In this document: piece after piece, positions 22,945 through 31,353 of the stretch
How positions within the stretch are numbered: the stretch's first letter is position 1
How the letters are laid out: each line of letters begins with the position of its first letter
Virus record (IMG/VR): IMGVR_UViG_3300011420_000012
Location: 1 to 46,455 of that record
DNA length: 46,455 bases
Direction: 5' to 3' (one strand)
DNA from: a virus
Translations under genes and position numbers: made by a program
The notes under the pieces: model-generated
Told to the model about the DNA's origin: nothing
Seen by the model: only the letters and a program-made list of their open reading frames with translations
The model's database searches: none

Positions 22945-23360
22945 GCAGCACTCGCTTTCTGAAGGGGTTCCACCACGCCGAGGATCTCGGCTTCTCGTAA
23001 GATCACGTAGTCAATGCCATCACGTTTAAACTGATCGCCGACTGTCGGCGGGAAGATGACGCAGTCGCCCATCTCCACGTCGAAGGCTGCAGGCCCGAGC
23101 CGCTTTAGGTCGTGTCGCAGGCCGGTCACTTCGACCGCGGTCAGCGCGCCGTCGACAGACGACACCTGCGCAAGGAGGGCGAGGACCTCATCCAGGTCCA
23201 CGGTCGCGCTCTTGATGCCGAGCTGTACCACGACCCCACGCGTCGGCGTCCGCAGCACGTCAGGATCGCGCACCAGCAGAATCCCACTGGCCGTGATGTG
23301 GTCTTCCTCGGGCGGTAAAGCCACGAGCACGCGATCGCCTAACACTTTCACGTCCATCAT
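22941..23360 (-). CDS. GroES-like co-chaperonin with a central insertion
   Basis: 139 residues from ATG 23360 (GTG 23363 and ATG 23357 are alternatives; CGGAGG fits best with 23360). The GroES signature runs in two parts. VKVLGDRVLVALPPEEDHIT with ASGILLV (the mobile loop with its hydrophobic ILL tripeptide that contacts GroEL) and TRGVVVQLG come first. DVEMGDCVIFPPTVGDQFKR, then YVILREAEILGVVEP, closes the barrel. Between them about 40 extra residues (near 48-90) replace the roof hairpin. A phage co-chaperonin would redirect host GroEL towards capsid assembly, as T4 gp31 does. No groEL gene is present. It is coupled to the scaffold-like gene. Confidence 0.85.
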   Translation of the reverse strand: MMDVKVLGDRVLVALPPEEDHITASGILLVRDPDVLRTPTRGVVVQLGIKSATVDLDEVLALLAQVSSVDGALTAVEVTGLRHDLKRLGPAAFDVEMGDCVIFPPTVGDQFKRDGIDYVILREAEILGVVEPLQKASAA

Positions 23361-23677
23361 CACGCCCTCCGAAGACCAGCAAACGGGCGCCGACTCTTCG
23401 CCTCTGGGCTCAAGGCTTTGATCTGCTGCGCCGGCCAGCCCATGATCTCGTTGACGGCGCGTGCCGTAGCGTCAATCTCTTCCGCGACCCGCGCGATTTC
23501 GTACGGGCGATCGGGACCGTGCGGCACTTTCGCCAACGCCGCATTCATGCGCCGCCCGTACCCCGCCGGCCCGTACGACTCACTGACCCAGGCCTGAAAG
23601 AGCTGCCAGCCGTCGCTCTGGAGCAAGTCCTTCAGTGCGCCGAGGGCGGGTGTCTCGTCGTCGCGATCACTGGACAC
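23360..23677 (-). CDS. Small protein between portal and GroES-like gene
   Basis: 105 residues; ATG 23677 lies inside the portal gene end, an 11-base overlap. The chain is helical with LGALKDLLQSDGWQLFQAWV near the start and a basic end (KSRRPFAGLRRA). The 'LL.s.gW..l..w' start is seen in small proteins next to phage portal genes, but no function is known. Confidence 0.65.
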   Translation of the reverse strand: MSSDRDDETPALGALKDLLQSDGWQLFQAWVSESYGPAGYGRRMNAALAKVPHGPDRPYEIARVAEEIDATARAVNEIMGWPAQQIKALSPEAKSRRPFAGLRRA

Positions 23678-25658
23678 GGGGCGCTCCTGGCGGCATCAAC
23701 GACGCCATGAGGGCTTGCAGATCGGGCGGCGGGGCCCCCACGCCGGGTTGTGGCCCGCCCGGATCCATCCCGCCCGCGGGCGGCAGGCCCATCTGCGGCG
23801 GCGGCGCCATGAGCGCCTTGAGGAACACGCTGGGATTGCGGATCTTGTAGACGCGCGCCCACTCTTCCGCGACCGATCGCATCACATCCGGATTCTGAAA
23901 CATCTGCATGAAGCCGGGGAACATCTTCGAGAGATTCCCAATCGCCACGAGACTCTCGTTGAAGTACTGCATCCGCCGCCCGGAATCGGCCGTCTCCACC
24001 GAGCCATACGGCTTGAACCGGAATTTGCCCTTGAGCATCTGGGCCGTGAACCGGCCATCGAAATCGGCCACGCCGCGCGCCTGCAACGCCTGGACGACTT
24101 CCGCGGGCGCTTCCAAGCCTTTGGGATCGGCTTCCAGGGTATCGATCCAGATCGCGTGCCGCAGTTCCATTACGGTCGCAATCGCCGTCCGCAGATGCGC
24201 GATCGGTTCCTCAATGCGGACATGGGAGGCTTGCGCGACCATTTCGTCCTGACCCAAGGTGCGCGACTGCCGGGATTGTGTGCCGACCGAGGCCACATCG
24301 GACAGCCCCGAAATGCGTTCCTTGAGCATGAACAACATCTGTTCCTGCTCAACGCAACTCGAGGGGACATCCTTGATATCCAGCTGTTGAATTTCGTTGT
24401 GATCGCGCACGGTGATCTTCCGGCCAATCCCGAACGGTTCGAGTTCCGGATCCCAGAGCGCGGTCGATAACACCGTCATCGGGGCATTGGTGCAGAGCGC
24501 CTGCCGATCGGCCTTCATGTTCCGCAAGGCGGTGTGTTCTTCGGCCATCGTCAACAGCTTCTCCGCGAAGATGTAGCCGTAGACCGAATTCCGGCGGGGA
24601 AAGAACACAAACGGCACACAGCGCGGCTTGCCGACTTTTTGCACGAACGTGTCGAGCTTGAGTCGCAGGAGGCAGCGGGTCTTCGCCCCCACCGTCGCGA
24701 CGTACCATTCTTCGCGGCCGTCCCCGTCCAGATCGCGCTTGATCGACAGTTCGTAGAGTTCCTTTTCCGCAGACGGGCCCCGCTGCGGCGCAACGATCGG
24801 CGCCGAGGGCGTGGTGTCCATCTCCACGTCGGATTCTTCCCCGAGCAACTTCACGGCCTCCTCGTCAAACACGCCGTCGTGCGCCCGTTCCTGCAGCAGC
24901 GGGACGCGCATCTTGAACCGCTTGGCGTACCCGAAGACTTCCCGGTGATGCTTCGCGTGCCCCGGCAGGAAGACGAAATCCCGCATGGAGATCACGTCGT
25001 ATTCCGGCCCGAGACGACGGGTCTTGGTGTATCGCCGTTCCACCTTGGCCGACGGCTCGCCGTCCTGCGCCGGGACCGGCTCGTCGCCGTCCATTTTCAG
25101 CTTGGGCGTGAGCGTCTTGTCGGGGCCTTCACTGAAGATCGGGCCGCCGCTCTCCGGGTGCAACTCCAGGGCGACGTCAACCGTTTCCGTCCGCCGGACC
25201 GTTTCGATCCGCTCCCGCACTTCCAAGATGAAGCAATCCTCGAGCAGCCCGCCATGCACGACTTTCGCGAGTTCGGCGGGGAGACCTTCTTCGTGGATCT
25301 GCCACTCGTGAAAGGCTTCAACAATCGGGGCCCGGGACGCGCTCTGGCCCCAGCCATCGACCACACAGAACGGTTCCACGCCGAAGATGGTCCGGAGCAT
25401 CCGGGCGCGGAGGGCATCCACGGATTCGGTAATAAACGGGCTCGTCAGGTCCGCCGCGCCGGGGAACGGGCGATCCTGCGCCTCGGACTGGCCTTGTTCG
25501 TAGAACCAATCGAGAAGATCGAGCGTGCCGCCGGTGTCAATCGTCTCAGACCGCGCGTTGAAGGCGTCCTCGACGTCTTGCACCAGATCGTTGGCGAGCT
25601 GCTCCCGTTCTTCCGCGGTCAGCTTGACGTCGAACGCCTCAGATTTCGCTCTGGCCAT
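23667..25658 (-). CDS. Portal protein
   Basis: 663 residues. The N-terminal helix-rich part (LANDLVQDVEDAFNAR; WFYEQG; DRPFPGAADLTSPFITESVD) matches the group of podoviral portals in which 'PFPGAADLTSPFITE' is a conserved stretch. The central wing and stem contain LRRTI-like helices, and LSDVASVGTQSRQSRTLGQD near residue 455 belongs to the typical 'G...........r.tat' region. A Pro/Gly-rich tail (PPPQMGLPPAGGMDPGGPQP) ends it. It forms the ring through which TerL packages DNA. It overlaps the next gene by 11 bases. Confidence 0.9.
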   Translation of the reverse strand: MARAKSEAFDVKLTAEEREQLANDLVQDVEDAFNARSETIDTGGTLDLLDWFYEQGQSEAQDRPFPGAADLTSPFITESVDALRARMLRTIFGVEPFCVVDGWGQSASRAPIVEAFHEWQIHEEGLPAELAKVVHGGLLEDCFILEVRERIETVRRTETVDVALELHPESGGPIFSEGPDKTLTPKLKMDGDEPVPAQDGEPSAKVERRYTKTRRLGPEYDVISMRDFVFLPGHAKHHREVFGYAKRFKMRVPLLQERAHDGVFDEEAVKLLGEESDVEMDTTPSAPIVAPQRGPSAEKELYELSIKRDLDGDGREEWYVATVGAKTRCLLRLKLDTFVQKVGKPRCVPFVFFPRRNSVYGYIFAEKLLTMAEEHTALRNMKADRQALCTNAPMTVLSTALWDPELEPFGIGRKITVRDHNEIQQLDIKDVPSSCVEQEQMLFMLKERISGLSDVASVGTQSRQSRTLGQDEMVAQASHVRIEEPIAHLRTAIATVMELRHAIWIDTLEADPKGLEAPAEVVQALQARGVADFDGRFTAQMLKGKFRFKPYGSVETADSGRRMQYFNESLVAIGNLSKMFPGFMQMFQNPDVMRSVAEEWARVYKIRNPSVFLKALMAPPPQMGLPPAGGMDPGGPQPGVGAPPPDLQALMASLMPPGAPRVQ

Positions 25659-25937
25659 TTAGCCCGCCTCTCCATCGAGACATTCTGGACGCACGCGAAA
25701 CCGCCAGGTGTGTGTCGGTTGCGCGAAGACCACTTCTTGGCCCCCATCGGGGAGCGGGGTCCAGACGTCCAGCCGCAGATGATGCAGGCCCGCCTCCTTC
25801 GCGATGATCGCGACCGCTTGCGCCTTTGCCCGCAGATCCCCCGAGAAGACGCCGAGATGTTCCAGGGTGCGGCCATTCAGGCGCGCCAACGTCCAGACGA
25901 CGGGGTTGAGCGTGCGATGAAAGGGCGCCCGGCTCAT
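25659..25937 (-). CDS. Small hypothetical protein between terminase and portal
   Basis: 92 residues; ATG 25937 overlaps the preceding stop (ATGA, 25934-25937). A basic start (MSRAPFHRTLNPVVWTLARL) is followed by alternating strands and helices with GLHHLRLDVWTPLPDGG. The coupling to TerL and portal suggests packaging or assembly, but no family is recognised. A long in-frame upstream extension overlaps the terminase antisense to normal composition and is rejected. Confidence 0.65.
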   Translation of the reverse strand: MSRAPFHRTLNPVVWTLARLNGRTLEHLGVFSGDLRAKAQAVAIIAKEAGLHHLRLDVWTPLPDGGQEVVFAQPTHTWRFRVRPECLDGEAG

Positions 25938-26146
25938 CGCGCCTCCACCTGAATCCCCGCGGCCGTGAGGAGATCGATCAACGCATCCGCGCGCTGATCC
26001 CACGCCGCGACCGCCGTCCTCGCCGCCGCGATCTGACTCGTCAGGCGCGTCTTTTCGGTCAGATAGGACGCCTCCAGCGTCGCGAGGGCGGCTTCCTGTT
26101 CCTGCACGTAGCGGGTAAGACGCGCTTTCAGATCGGCACCCGCCAT
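25934..26146 (-). CDS. Small coiled-coil protein after terminase
   Basis: 70 residues from ATG 26146, overlapping the TerL stop (TGATG). One continuous coiled coil (LKARLTRYVQEQEAALATLE, then SYLTEKTRLTSQIAAARTAV) ends in a short hydrophobic helix. Tiny coiled-coil proteins between TerL and portal are frequent in phages; their role is unknown. Confidence 0.7.
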   Translation of the reverse strand: MAGADLKARLTRYVQEQEAALATLEASYLTEKTRLTSQIAAARTAVAAWDQRADALIDLLTAAGIQVEAR

Positions 26147-27795
26147 CAGTAGCCCCCTCGCCGCACGCGATGCGGCACGCGCCCGACACGGCGCCGCCGA
26201 TGCCCATGCCGCCACGTGTCGAGTTCGTCGGGATCGCGATCCTGCTGCGCCTTGCGGAGCGCGATCTGGTCCGCCTTCGACGGCAGATCGTGATCCCGTC
26301 GATACGCTTCCTTGGCCGTCGTGCGAAACGCCTTCGCCAGCGCAATTTCCGACGGCTTCGGCTGATAGAAGTTGTGAATCACGTACTCGGACGCGTTCAT
26401 CACATGCTCGAAGAACCCATCCTTTTTCGGCAAGCGGAGATTGCCGTCTGTCTGACTCACCCGACGGTGATCGTCGTCCCAGATATACCCAGCGGCGAAC
26501 GCCTCGAGCAGGACGGGCACCGATCCGGAACTCCGGGGGTTCCACATCTCAAACCGGGGATTGAGCAGGAACGCGGGTTCAAACGGTTGCGCGTACCGGA
26601 CGGGGACTTTCGACCCGTCGGTGGTCCGCTCGAACCAATCGTTCGGGTTCTCGTCACTCAGGACGAAGCGCCGCACGGAATGCAGCATGTAACCTTGCAG
26701 CGTCTCGACACAGGCCTTCCGGACGGTGTTGGTGTTGCTATCCGGGAGGGTCTTCAAGGCCACGCCGCATGTCGCGAGCGCCCGGACCGCGTTGACCGAG
26801 ACGCCTTGGGAGTTGCGATGACTGCCGGCCGGGTCGCCACAATGGACGAGGCGATGCTGCGGGAACCACTCCCGGGCGGTCTGCTGGACGTGTTCCGCAA
26901 ACCCGTCCTTCCCGTCCAAGGTCACATCTGAGCCCATGATCCCGCCAAGCAGCCAGAGCGCGCCCCACGGCAGAAACTGCGCGAAGACCACCGCGGGATG
27001 TTTCGCGCCAAAATCCCAGCCGGCGATCACGTCGACCAATGGATACGGCTGGAGCCCATTCGCGACATGCTGCAACGGATCAAAGCAGCCGGCATAGACC
27101 GGGGCGCCTTCGACGTTCGCCCCGCGAATCCCTTCCAACTTCGGCCCGCGCATCGGATGGCCCACGGGATACATCTGCTCCGCCGCCTGAATGTCCGCGG
27201 CGTCCAAGTTGTGTGCGTTGTCCCAGATCGAGGCCGACACATACAGGTGATCGGGATGGCTGTTGTCGTCGGGGAACATCTCTTTGTGGGCCAGCCAGTG
27301 CCCGTGATGCACCGGGTTCGCGTCCGCGAGGAATTGCTTGGGATACCCCGGCTGCGACAAGCGGATCATCCATTCCTTGGCGACGTCCTTGGGCACTTCC
27401 TCTAGCTGGCTGATAAAGATGCCGGCGACGGTGAAGCCGCGCGGCTTGGAGTGCATCGACGCAAGTTCACTGGACTTGAGGTGAATCGCGTAGAGTTTGG
27501 AGCCATTCGGAAAGGCATAATGCGATTCACTCGCATTCCAACTCCCATAGGGCACGCCCATGAGATCGCAGACGTGGCGATAATCAGGCACCAGTTTCGT
27601 GTGGAGGTCGTCTTCTTTCCACCGCGCCATGACCAGACTGATCCCGGGATATTCCTCGATGCGCATCCGCCACTTGATCAGACACGTCCAGGTTTTCGAG
27701 CTGCGAAACGCCCCTTCATGGAGGACGAAGCGCTCGGTCGCCTCGAGCACGCGGGCGGCCGGATCAGAGAGCGTCACGGTGGCCTGCGTGTTCAT
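26146..27795 (-). CDS. terL: Terminase large subunit
   Basis: 549 residues. The ATPase part has a Walker-A-type GAFRSSKT (residues 28-35) and a Walker-B-type VAGIFISQLEEV (123-134, with Glu132/133). The nuclease part has AGWDFGAKHPAVVFAQF (Asp261) and HCGDPAGSHRNSQG (Asp321), the acidic residues of the RNase H-like terminase nuclease. It cuts and pumps DNA into the head. The extreme C-terminus is strongly basic (RHGHRRRRVGRVPHRVRR). ATG 27795 overlaps the TerS stop (ATGA). Confidence 0.92.
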   Translation of the reverse strand: MNTQATVTLSDPAARVLEATERFVLHEGAFRSSKTWTCLIKWRMRIEEYPGISLVMARWKEDDLHTKLVPDYRHVCDLMGVPYGSWNASESHYAFPNGSKLYAIHLKSSELASMHSKPRGFTVAGIFISQLEEVPKDVAKEWMIRLSQPGYPKQFLADANPVHHGHWLAHKEMFPDDNSHPDHLYVSASIWDNAHNLDAADIQAAEQMYPVGHPMRGPKLEGIRGANVEGAPVYAGCFDPLQHVANGLQPYPLVDVIAGWDFGAKHPAVVFAQFLPWGALWLLGGIMGSDVTLDGKDGFAEHVQQTAREWFPQHRLVHCGDPAGSHRNSQGVSVNAVRALATCGVALKTLPDSNTNTVRKACVETLQGYMLHSVRRFVLSDENPNDWFERTTDGSKVPVRYAQPFEPAFLLNPRFEMWNPRSSGSVPVLLEAFAAGYIWDDDHRRVSQTDGNLRLPKKDGFFEHVMNASEYVIHNFYQPKPSEIALAKAFRTTAKEAYRRDHDLPSKADQIALRKAQQDRDPDELDTWRHGHRRRRVGRVPHRVRRGGY

Positions 27796-28085
27796 GCGGC
27801 CGTGCTCACCTTGACGAATTTCACCGTGTGTTGAATCGGCCCGCCTTCGGCGCCGGTGAGTTCCACTTGTTTCCGGGGTTGCCCGTGCCGATATTCAATG
27901 AGCGTCCGATTGGCCAACAACCGGGCCCGGACATCCTTATCCGATCCGAAGGCAATCCGCGCCAGCTCTTCGAAACACCGGATGGCGCCCGGCCCCGTGA
28001 GCTGATCAATCAGATCGGTGATGTCCGCACTGGACTTGTTCCGCACGCCTTTCGGCCGGCCGCCTTCGCCGCGTTTGTACGGCAT
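27792..28085 (-). CDS. terS: Terminase small subunit-like protein
   Basis: 97 residues. The start KRGEGGRPKGVRNKSSADIT is the 'GRPkGs.Nk' motif of phage small DNA-binding packaging proteins, followed by a helical region (DKDVRARLLANRTLIEYRHG). The end (GEGGPIQHTVKFVKVS-type) resembles small terminase relatives. It lies directly before TerL with a four-base overlap. It would recognise the packaging site. Confidence 0.75.
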   Translation of the reverse strand: MPYKRGEGGRPKGVRNKSSADITDLIDQLTGPGAIRCFEELARIAFGSDKDVRARLLANRTLIEYRHGQPRKQVELTGAEGGPIQHTVKFVKVSTAA

Positions 28086-30742
28086 TACCGCGCCCGTCCC
28101 CGGCCACGCGCCTGCATACTCTCGTGATCGGCCCCGTCCCCAAACCCAACATTCGCCCGCTCACTCGAGAAGACCAACGTGCCCGCCTGGAGTGCGACCG
28201 TCACGGCTTCGGCCGTGACCGTGCCGGTGAAGACCAGCGCACCCGCGGGAATGGGCGTGCTGTGGGTGTCGGCCAGACTGCCCACCTGCCCGGCGATCGT
28301 CAGCGATCCGACCGGCACCGGCAGCACCAGCGCCACGAGCGGCAGCTGCCCGCTCAGCGTCAGGGCGCCGACATCCGGCACCGCGACGACGGCGCCGCCA
28401 ATCGATCCCGCCACCCCGCTGAAGGTCAGCGCGCCGGCCGGGAGTCCGAGCGCGGTCGCAAGACTCGCCGCGAGCCCGGTATAGGTCAGTGCCCCCACGG
28501 GCAGCGGATCGGCCAGCGCGACCACCGCGGTCTGACCGGTGAACGTGAGCGTGCCGACGGGCGCGATCGTCGTCGCCTGTAGACTCGGCACGGTCCCCGC
28601 GAACGTCAGGGCCCCCGCCGGCACCGCAATGGTCACGTTGCTGCCGGGAATCGCCACACCGGGGACCTGGCCCGTGAACGTGAGCAGACCGGCCGGCACC
28701 GCGTCCGCGAATAGCAGCTGCGGCGCCTGGCCGGTATAGTTCACCTGCCCCGGCCCCGGGTCGAAGAACGCAATCGCAAAGTACTGACCGGCCAACGTCA
28801 GCGATCCGGCGGGCAGCGCGATGTTGCCCCCGGCGACGACCCGCGTCGGCGTCTGACCGGTGAACGTCAACGCCCCGGCCGGGACGGCAATCGAGGATCC
28901 GGCCGCCCCAATCGACACCGTCGGCGCCAGCCCGGCAAATGTCAGCAGCCCCACATCGGGGCCCACGAACCCAATGCCGACATCGCGGCCGATGAGCGTG
29001 AGCCCGCCCTCCGGCAGCGCGACACTGCCGCTCGTGGCCACCGTGGGCGCCTGTCCCGTCAGCGTCAGCAGACCCGCGGGGAGCGGCATCACACCGACGA
29101 GCAGCGGTGTCTGCCCGCTCCACGTCAACGCCCCGGCCGGAATGGCAATGGTCGTCGCCGCACTGACGGAGACCGTCGGGGCCGCGCCGCTGAACGTCAC
29201 GACACCGACATCGGGCCCGAGGAACGCCGAGGCGACCGTTTGGCCCGTCAGACTCAGCGCGCCCGCCGGAACCGCAAGCGCGGCCGCGCCCCCGACGGTC
29301 GGTGCCAATCCCGTGTACGTGATGGGACCAGTCGGCAGATCAATGATGAATTGGAACGCTGGACCCTGACCGGTGATCGCCAGACTGCCCGCGGGTACGG
29401 CGATCGTTGTGCCTCCCCCCGCCACGATCGTCGGCGCCTGGCCCGTGATAGTGATCGCGCCCACGTCCGGGCCGGCAAACGCCACCCCGACCGACTGCCC
29501 GGTGAACGCGACGACCCCGGCGGCGAGCGCCGTCGCGAACGCCAGATTCGGCCCTTGCCCCGCAAACACCAGCGAGCCCACGACCATTGCCAGCGGCGTG
29601 ATGACGCTGTTGACTTTGTTGCCGAGCAGCGTCGTGCCGACCCGCCAGCCCGCATAGAAGCGCGGGCCCATCAGCGGCGCCCAGACTTGTTGCACGACCC
29701 CCGCAGCCCCTTCCATATACGCCGTGTCGCCGGCCGACCAGTTCGACCCGCCGTCGGTGGACTTGGTGTAGTAGACCTTCGTCGTCGTGTCCATCACTTC
29801 GGAGCCGTCGCGTTTCCCGTTGTAGGCCACGTAGAGGGTGTTCGACGCCTGGTCGATGAACACTTGCGGGTAATAGTGATCGTCGATGTTGGTGGTGATG
29901 TTGCCCTTGGTCGTGATCGTCGCCGTGTCCGTGATGTCGTAGACGTTATGCACTGAGGACGCGTTGTCGCGTAGCGACACCGCCGCGAGAATCAGATGGC
30001 CGTCGCTATGCCGGACTGAGGCGCTGAAGCCCATCTGCCCGGTCAGGTCTGTCGCGCCGTCCGTGTGCGTCTGGATCGTGGCCGACTCGCTCGCCGACCC
30101 CGCGCTCGAGTCCCACAGTTTCAGCGTGAGCGCCGTGGCACTGGCGTCGTAGTAGACCGCCCAGCAGTCGTTGTTGTCACCCGTATTCGAGGCCGGGAAC
30201 AGGAGGCACTGGTCGAGCGTGGCTTCCACAAACGTGGAGGACAGCGACGTGCCCCACGACGCGCCGTTGTCCGTGGACCTGAAGAAGTCACGCTCGGCTC
30301 CGGCATCGACGTCGAACGCGCAGTAGAGGTAGCCGCTCCGTGTCTTGGTCCCGGACACGAAACAGCCCCGGCCCGCGACGGCCGTGTTGTTGTTTGCGAC
30401 CAGGACCTGCGTGCCGAGCGTGTCGCCATTCGTATCCAGCGACCGGTACAGAATGTCGTCCGCCGTGACGTCGAAGAACCAGCAGTGAATCTTGGTCCCG
30501 GTGTCTCCGGGCGTCCACTGGTCGTACCACACGTCGAACGCGATCCCGGTCGTCGCCGCCGAACTATCCACGTTGACCTGTCCGCCCCACGTCGCGCCGC
30601 CGTCCGTGGTTTTGGAATAGCCGAAGACGCCATCCCCGTCGAAGTAGAACCAATAGCCGATGTCGCGCGTCGTGAACACGACACTGCGCAGGCCACGCGC
30701 CGTGACCGCCACGACCGATGCGTCGATCGAGACATCCGCCAT
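28085..30742 (-). CDS. Asp-box propeller fused to about 23 short beta repeats
   Basis: 885 residues. Residues 1-380 look like a sialidase-type propeller with three Asp-box motifs: TTDGGATWGG (45-54), STDNGASWGT (156-165) and STDGGSNWSA (328-337). I cannot identify the catalytic Arg triad and Tyr of true sialidases. Residues 382-870 are about 23 degenerate repeats of 18-25 residues with consensus (V/L)PAGALTFTGQAP-x(6-10). There is no signal peptide. It starts the block just before TerS, so it should be a virion-associated or cell-surface-binding protein. The repeats may form a stalk. The reading is clear; the function is inferred. Confidence 0.7.
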   Translation of the reverse strand: MADVSIDASVVAVTARGLRSVVFTTRDIGYWFYFDGDGVFGYSKTTDGGATWGGQVNVDSSAATTGIAFDVWYDQWTPGDTGTKIHCWFFDVTADDILYRSLDTNGDTLGTQVLVANNNTAVAGRGCFVSGTKTRSGYLYCAFDVDAGAERDFFRSTDNGASWGTSLSSTFVEATLDQCLLFPASNTGDNNDCWAVYYDASATALTLKLWDSSAGSASESATIQTHTDGATDLTGQMGFSASVRHSDGHLILAAVSLRDNASSVHNVYDITDTATITTKGNITTNIDDHYYPQVFIDQASNTLYVAYNGKRDGSEVMDTTTKVYYTKSTDGGSNWSAGDTAYMEGAAGVVQQVWAPLMGPRFYAGWRVGTTLLGNKVNSVITPLAMVVGSLVFAGQGPNLAFATALAAGVVAFTGQSVGVAFAGPDVGAITITGQAPTIVAGGGTTIAVPAGSLAITGQGPAFQFIIDLPTGPITYTGLAPTVGGAAALAVPAGALSLTGQTVASAFLGPDVGVVTFSGAAPTVSVSAATTIAIPAGALTWSGQTPLLVGVMPLPAGLLTLTGQAPTVATSGSVALPEGGLTLIGRDVGIGFVGPDVGLLTFAGLAPTVSIGAAGSSIAVPAGALTFTGQTPTRVVAGGNIALPAGSLTLAGQYFAIAFFDPGPGQVNYTGQAPQLLFADAVPAGLLTFTGQVPGVAIPGSNVTIAVPAGALTFAGTVPSLQATTIAPVGTLTFTGQTAVVALADPLPVGALTYTGLAASLATALGLPAGALTFSGVAGSIGGAVVAVPDVGALTLSGQLPLVALVLPVPVGSLTIAGQVGSLADTHSTPIPAGALVFTGTVTAEAVTVALQAGTLVFSSERANVGFGDGADHESMQARGRGRAR
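28133..29599 (-). repeat. About 23 tandem protein-coding repeats
   Basis: In the 885-residue gene the unit PAGALTFTGQAP plus a variable linker recurs about 23 times at 54-75 base spacing. The DNA units are diverged (GGxxxCxTGGTCAGG-type core on the coding strand), so the array is ancient or selected at protein level. Direct recombination between units could change copy number. Confidence 0.7.
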
Positions 30743-31093
30743 TTAGATCGGCTTCGCGCTCCCAATCCCGATCGTCACCGAGTTCTTCACCGTGACACCG
30801 GGGAGGGGCAAGGCTTCACTCGGCACGCGCAGCATCGGCACGCCCATGATCGCAATCGTGAACACTTTGCCGGCCTCGACCGGCTGCGGATTCGGGAGCG
30901 GCGTCGTCGCGTACCAATGCAGATCCGGCCAGTGAAAGCACACGGCCACCCCGATGCCCGTGGTATCCGCTTCGGCCACGAATTGCTGCTTCGCCCAGAG
31001 GCCGCCGTCCCCTTTGGTTTCGGCCGGAATCTTCGTCCAGCCGAGCACGTGGCGATCCTGGTCGAGCAACCGGACGATGAACTGCGTTTCCAT
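30743..31093 (-). CDS. Hypothetical protein before the propeller gene
   Basis: 116 residues from ATG 31093, overlapping the previous stop by one base. Compact beta-rich composition with ETQFIVRLLDQDRHVLGWTK, VAVCFHWPDLHWYATT and VTIGIGSAKPI; no motif is known to me. The gene is adjacent without gap to the propeller gene. It may be an accessory of the same surface module. Confidence 0.65.
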   Translation of the reverse strand: METQFIVRLLDQDRHVLGWTKIPAETKGDGGLWAKQQFVAEADTTGIGVAVCFHWPDLHWYATTPLPNPQPVEAGKVFTIAIMGVPMLRVPSEALPLPGVTVKNSVTIGIGSAKPI

Positions 31094-31353
31094 CAGACCA
31101 ACCCCACAATCTCTGCGTCTGCGGGTTTCCCACGGCCAATCACAAAATCCTCGACACTTGCGAAACAGCCCTGCCGCGCGTGAATGGTGACGAGCTTGCG
31201 CCGCAACGAGGTCAAGAGTTCCCGCATCATCGGTTCGGTCCAGTCCGGATTGACCGGAAACGTCGTCTTGGCCAACCCGCCGGTATGCCCACACCGCCGA
31301 CACCCCCACGAGACGTAGAAAGCCGGCGGGCCCTGGATGACCGCATTAGCCAT
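31093..31353 (-). CDS. Small hypothetical protein with Cys pair
   Basis: 86 residues; ATG 31353 lies eight bases inside the DUF115-like gene. A single C-x2-C (WGCRRCGHTGG) near residue 18 and a later GCFASVED are present, so a partial zinc site is possible. It is mixed alpha/beta. The function is unknown. Confidence 0.6.
   Translation of the reverse strand: MANAVIQGPPAFYVSWGCRRCGHTGGLAKTTFPVNPDWTEPMMRELLTSLRRKLVTIHARQGCFASVEDFVIGRGKPADAEIVGLV

Noticed and set aside
24534-25952. Long plus-strand open frame (472 codons) opposite the portal gene
   Set aside because: Fully antisense to a recognisable portal protein, with biased Arg/His/Phe content.
28133-29599. Regular repeats considered as a CRISPR-like or satellite array
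   Set aside because: The units are diverged, variable in length and in frame with a protein repeat; no constant repeat with unique spacers.
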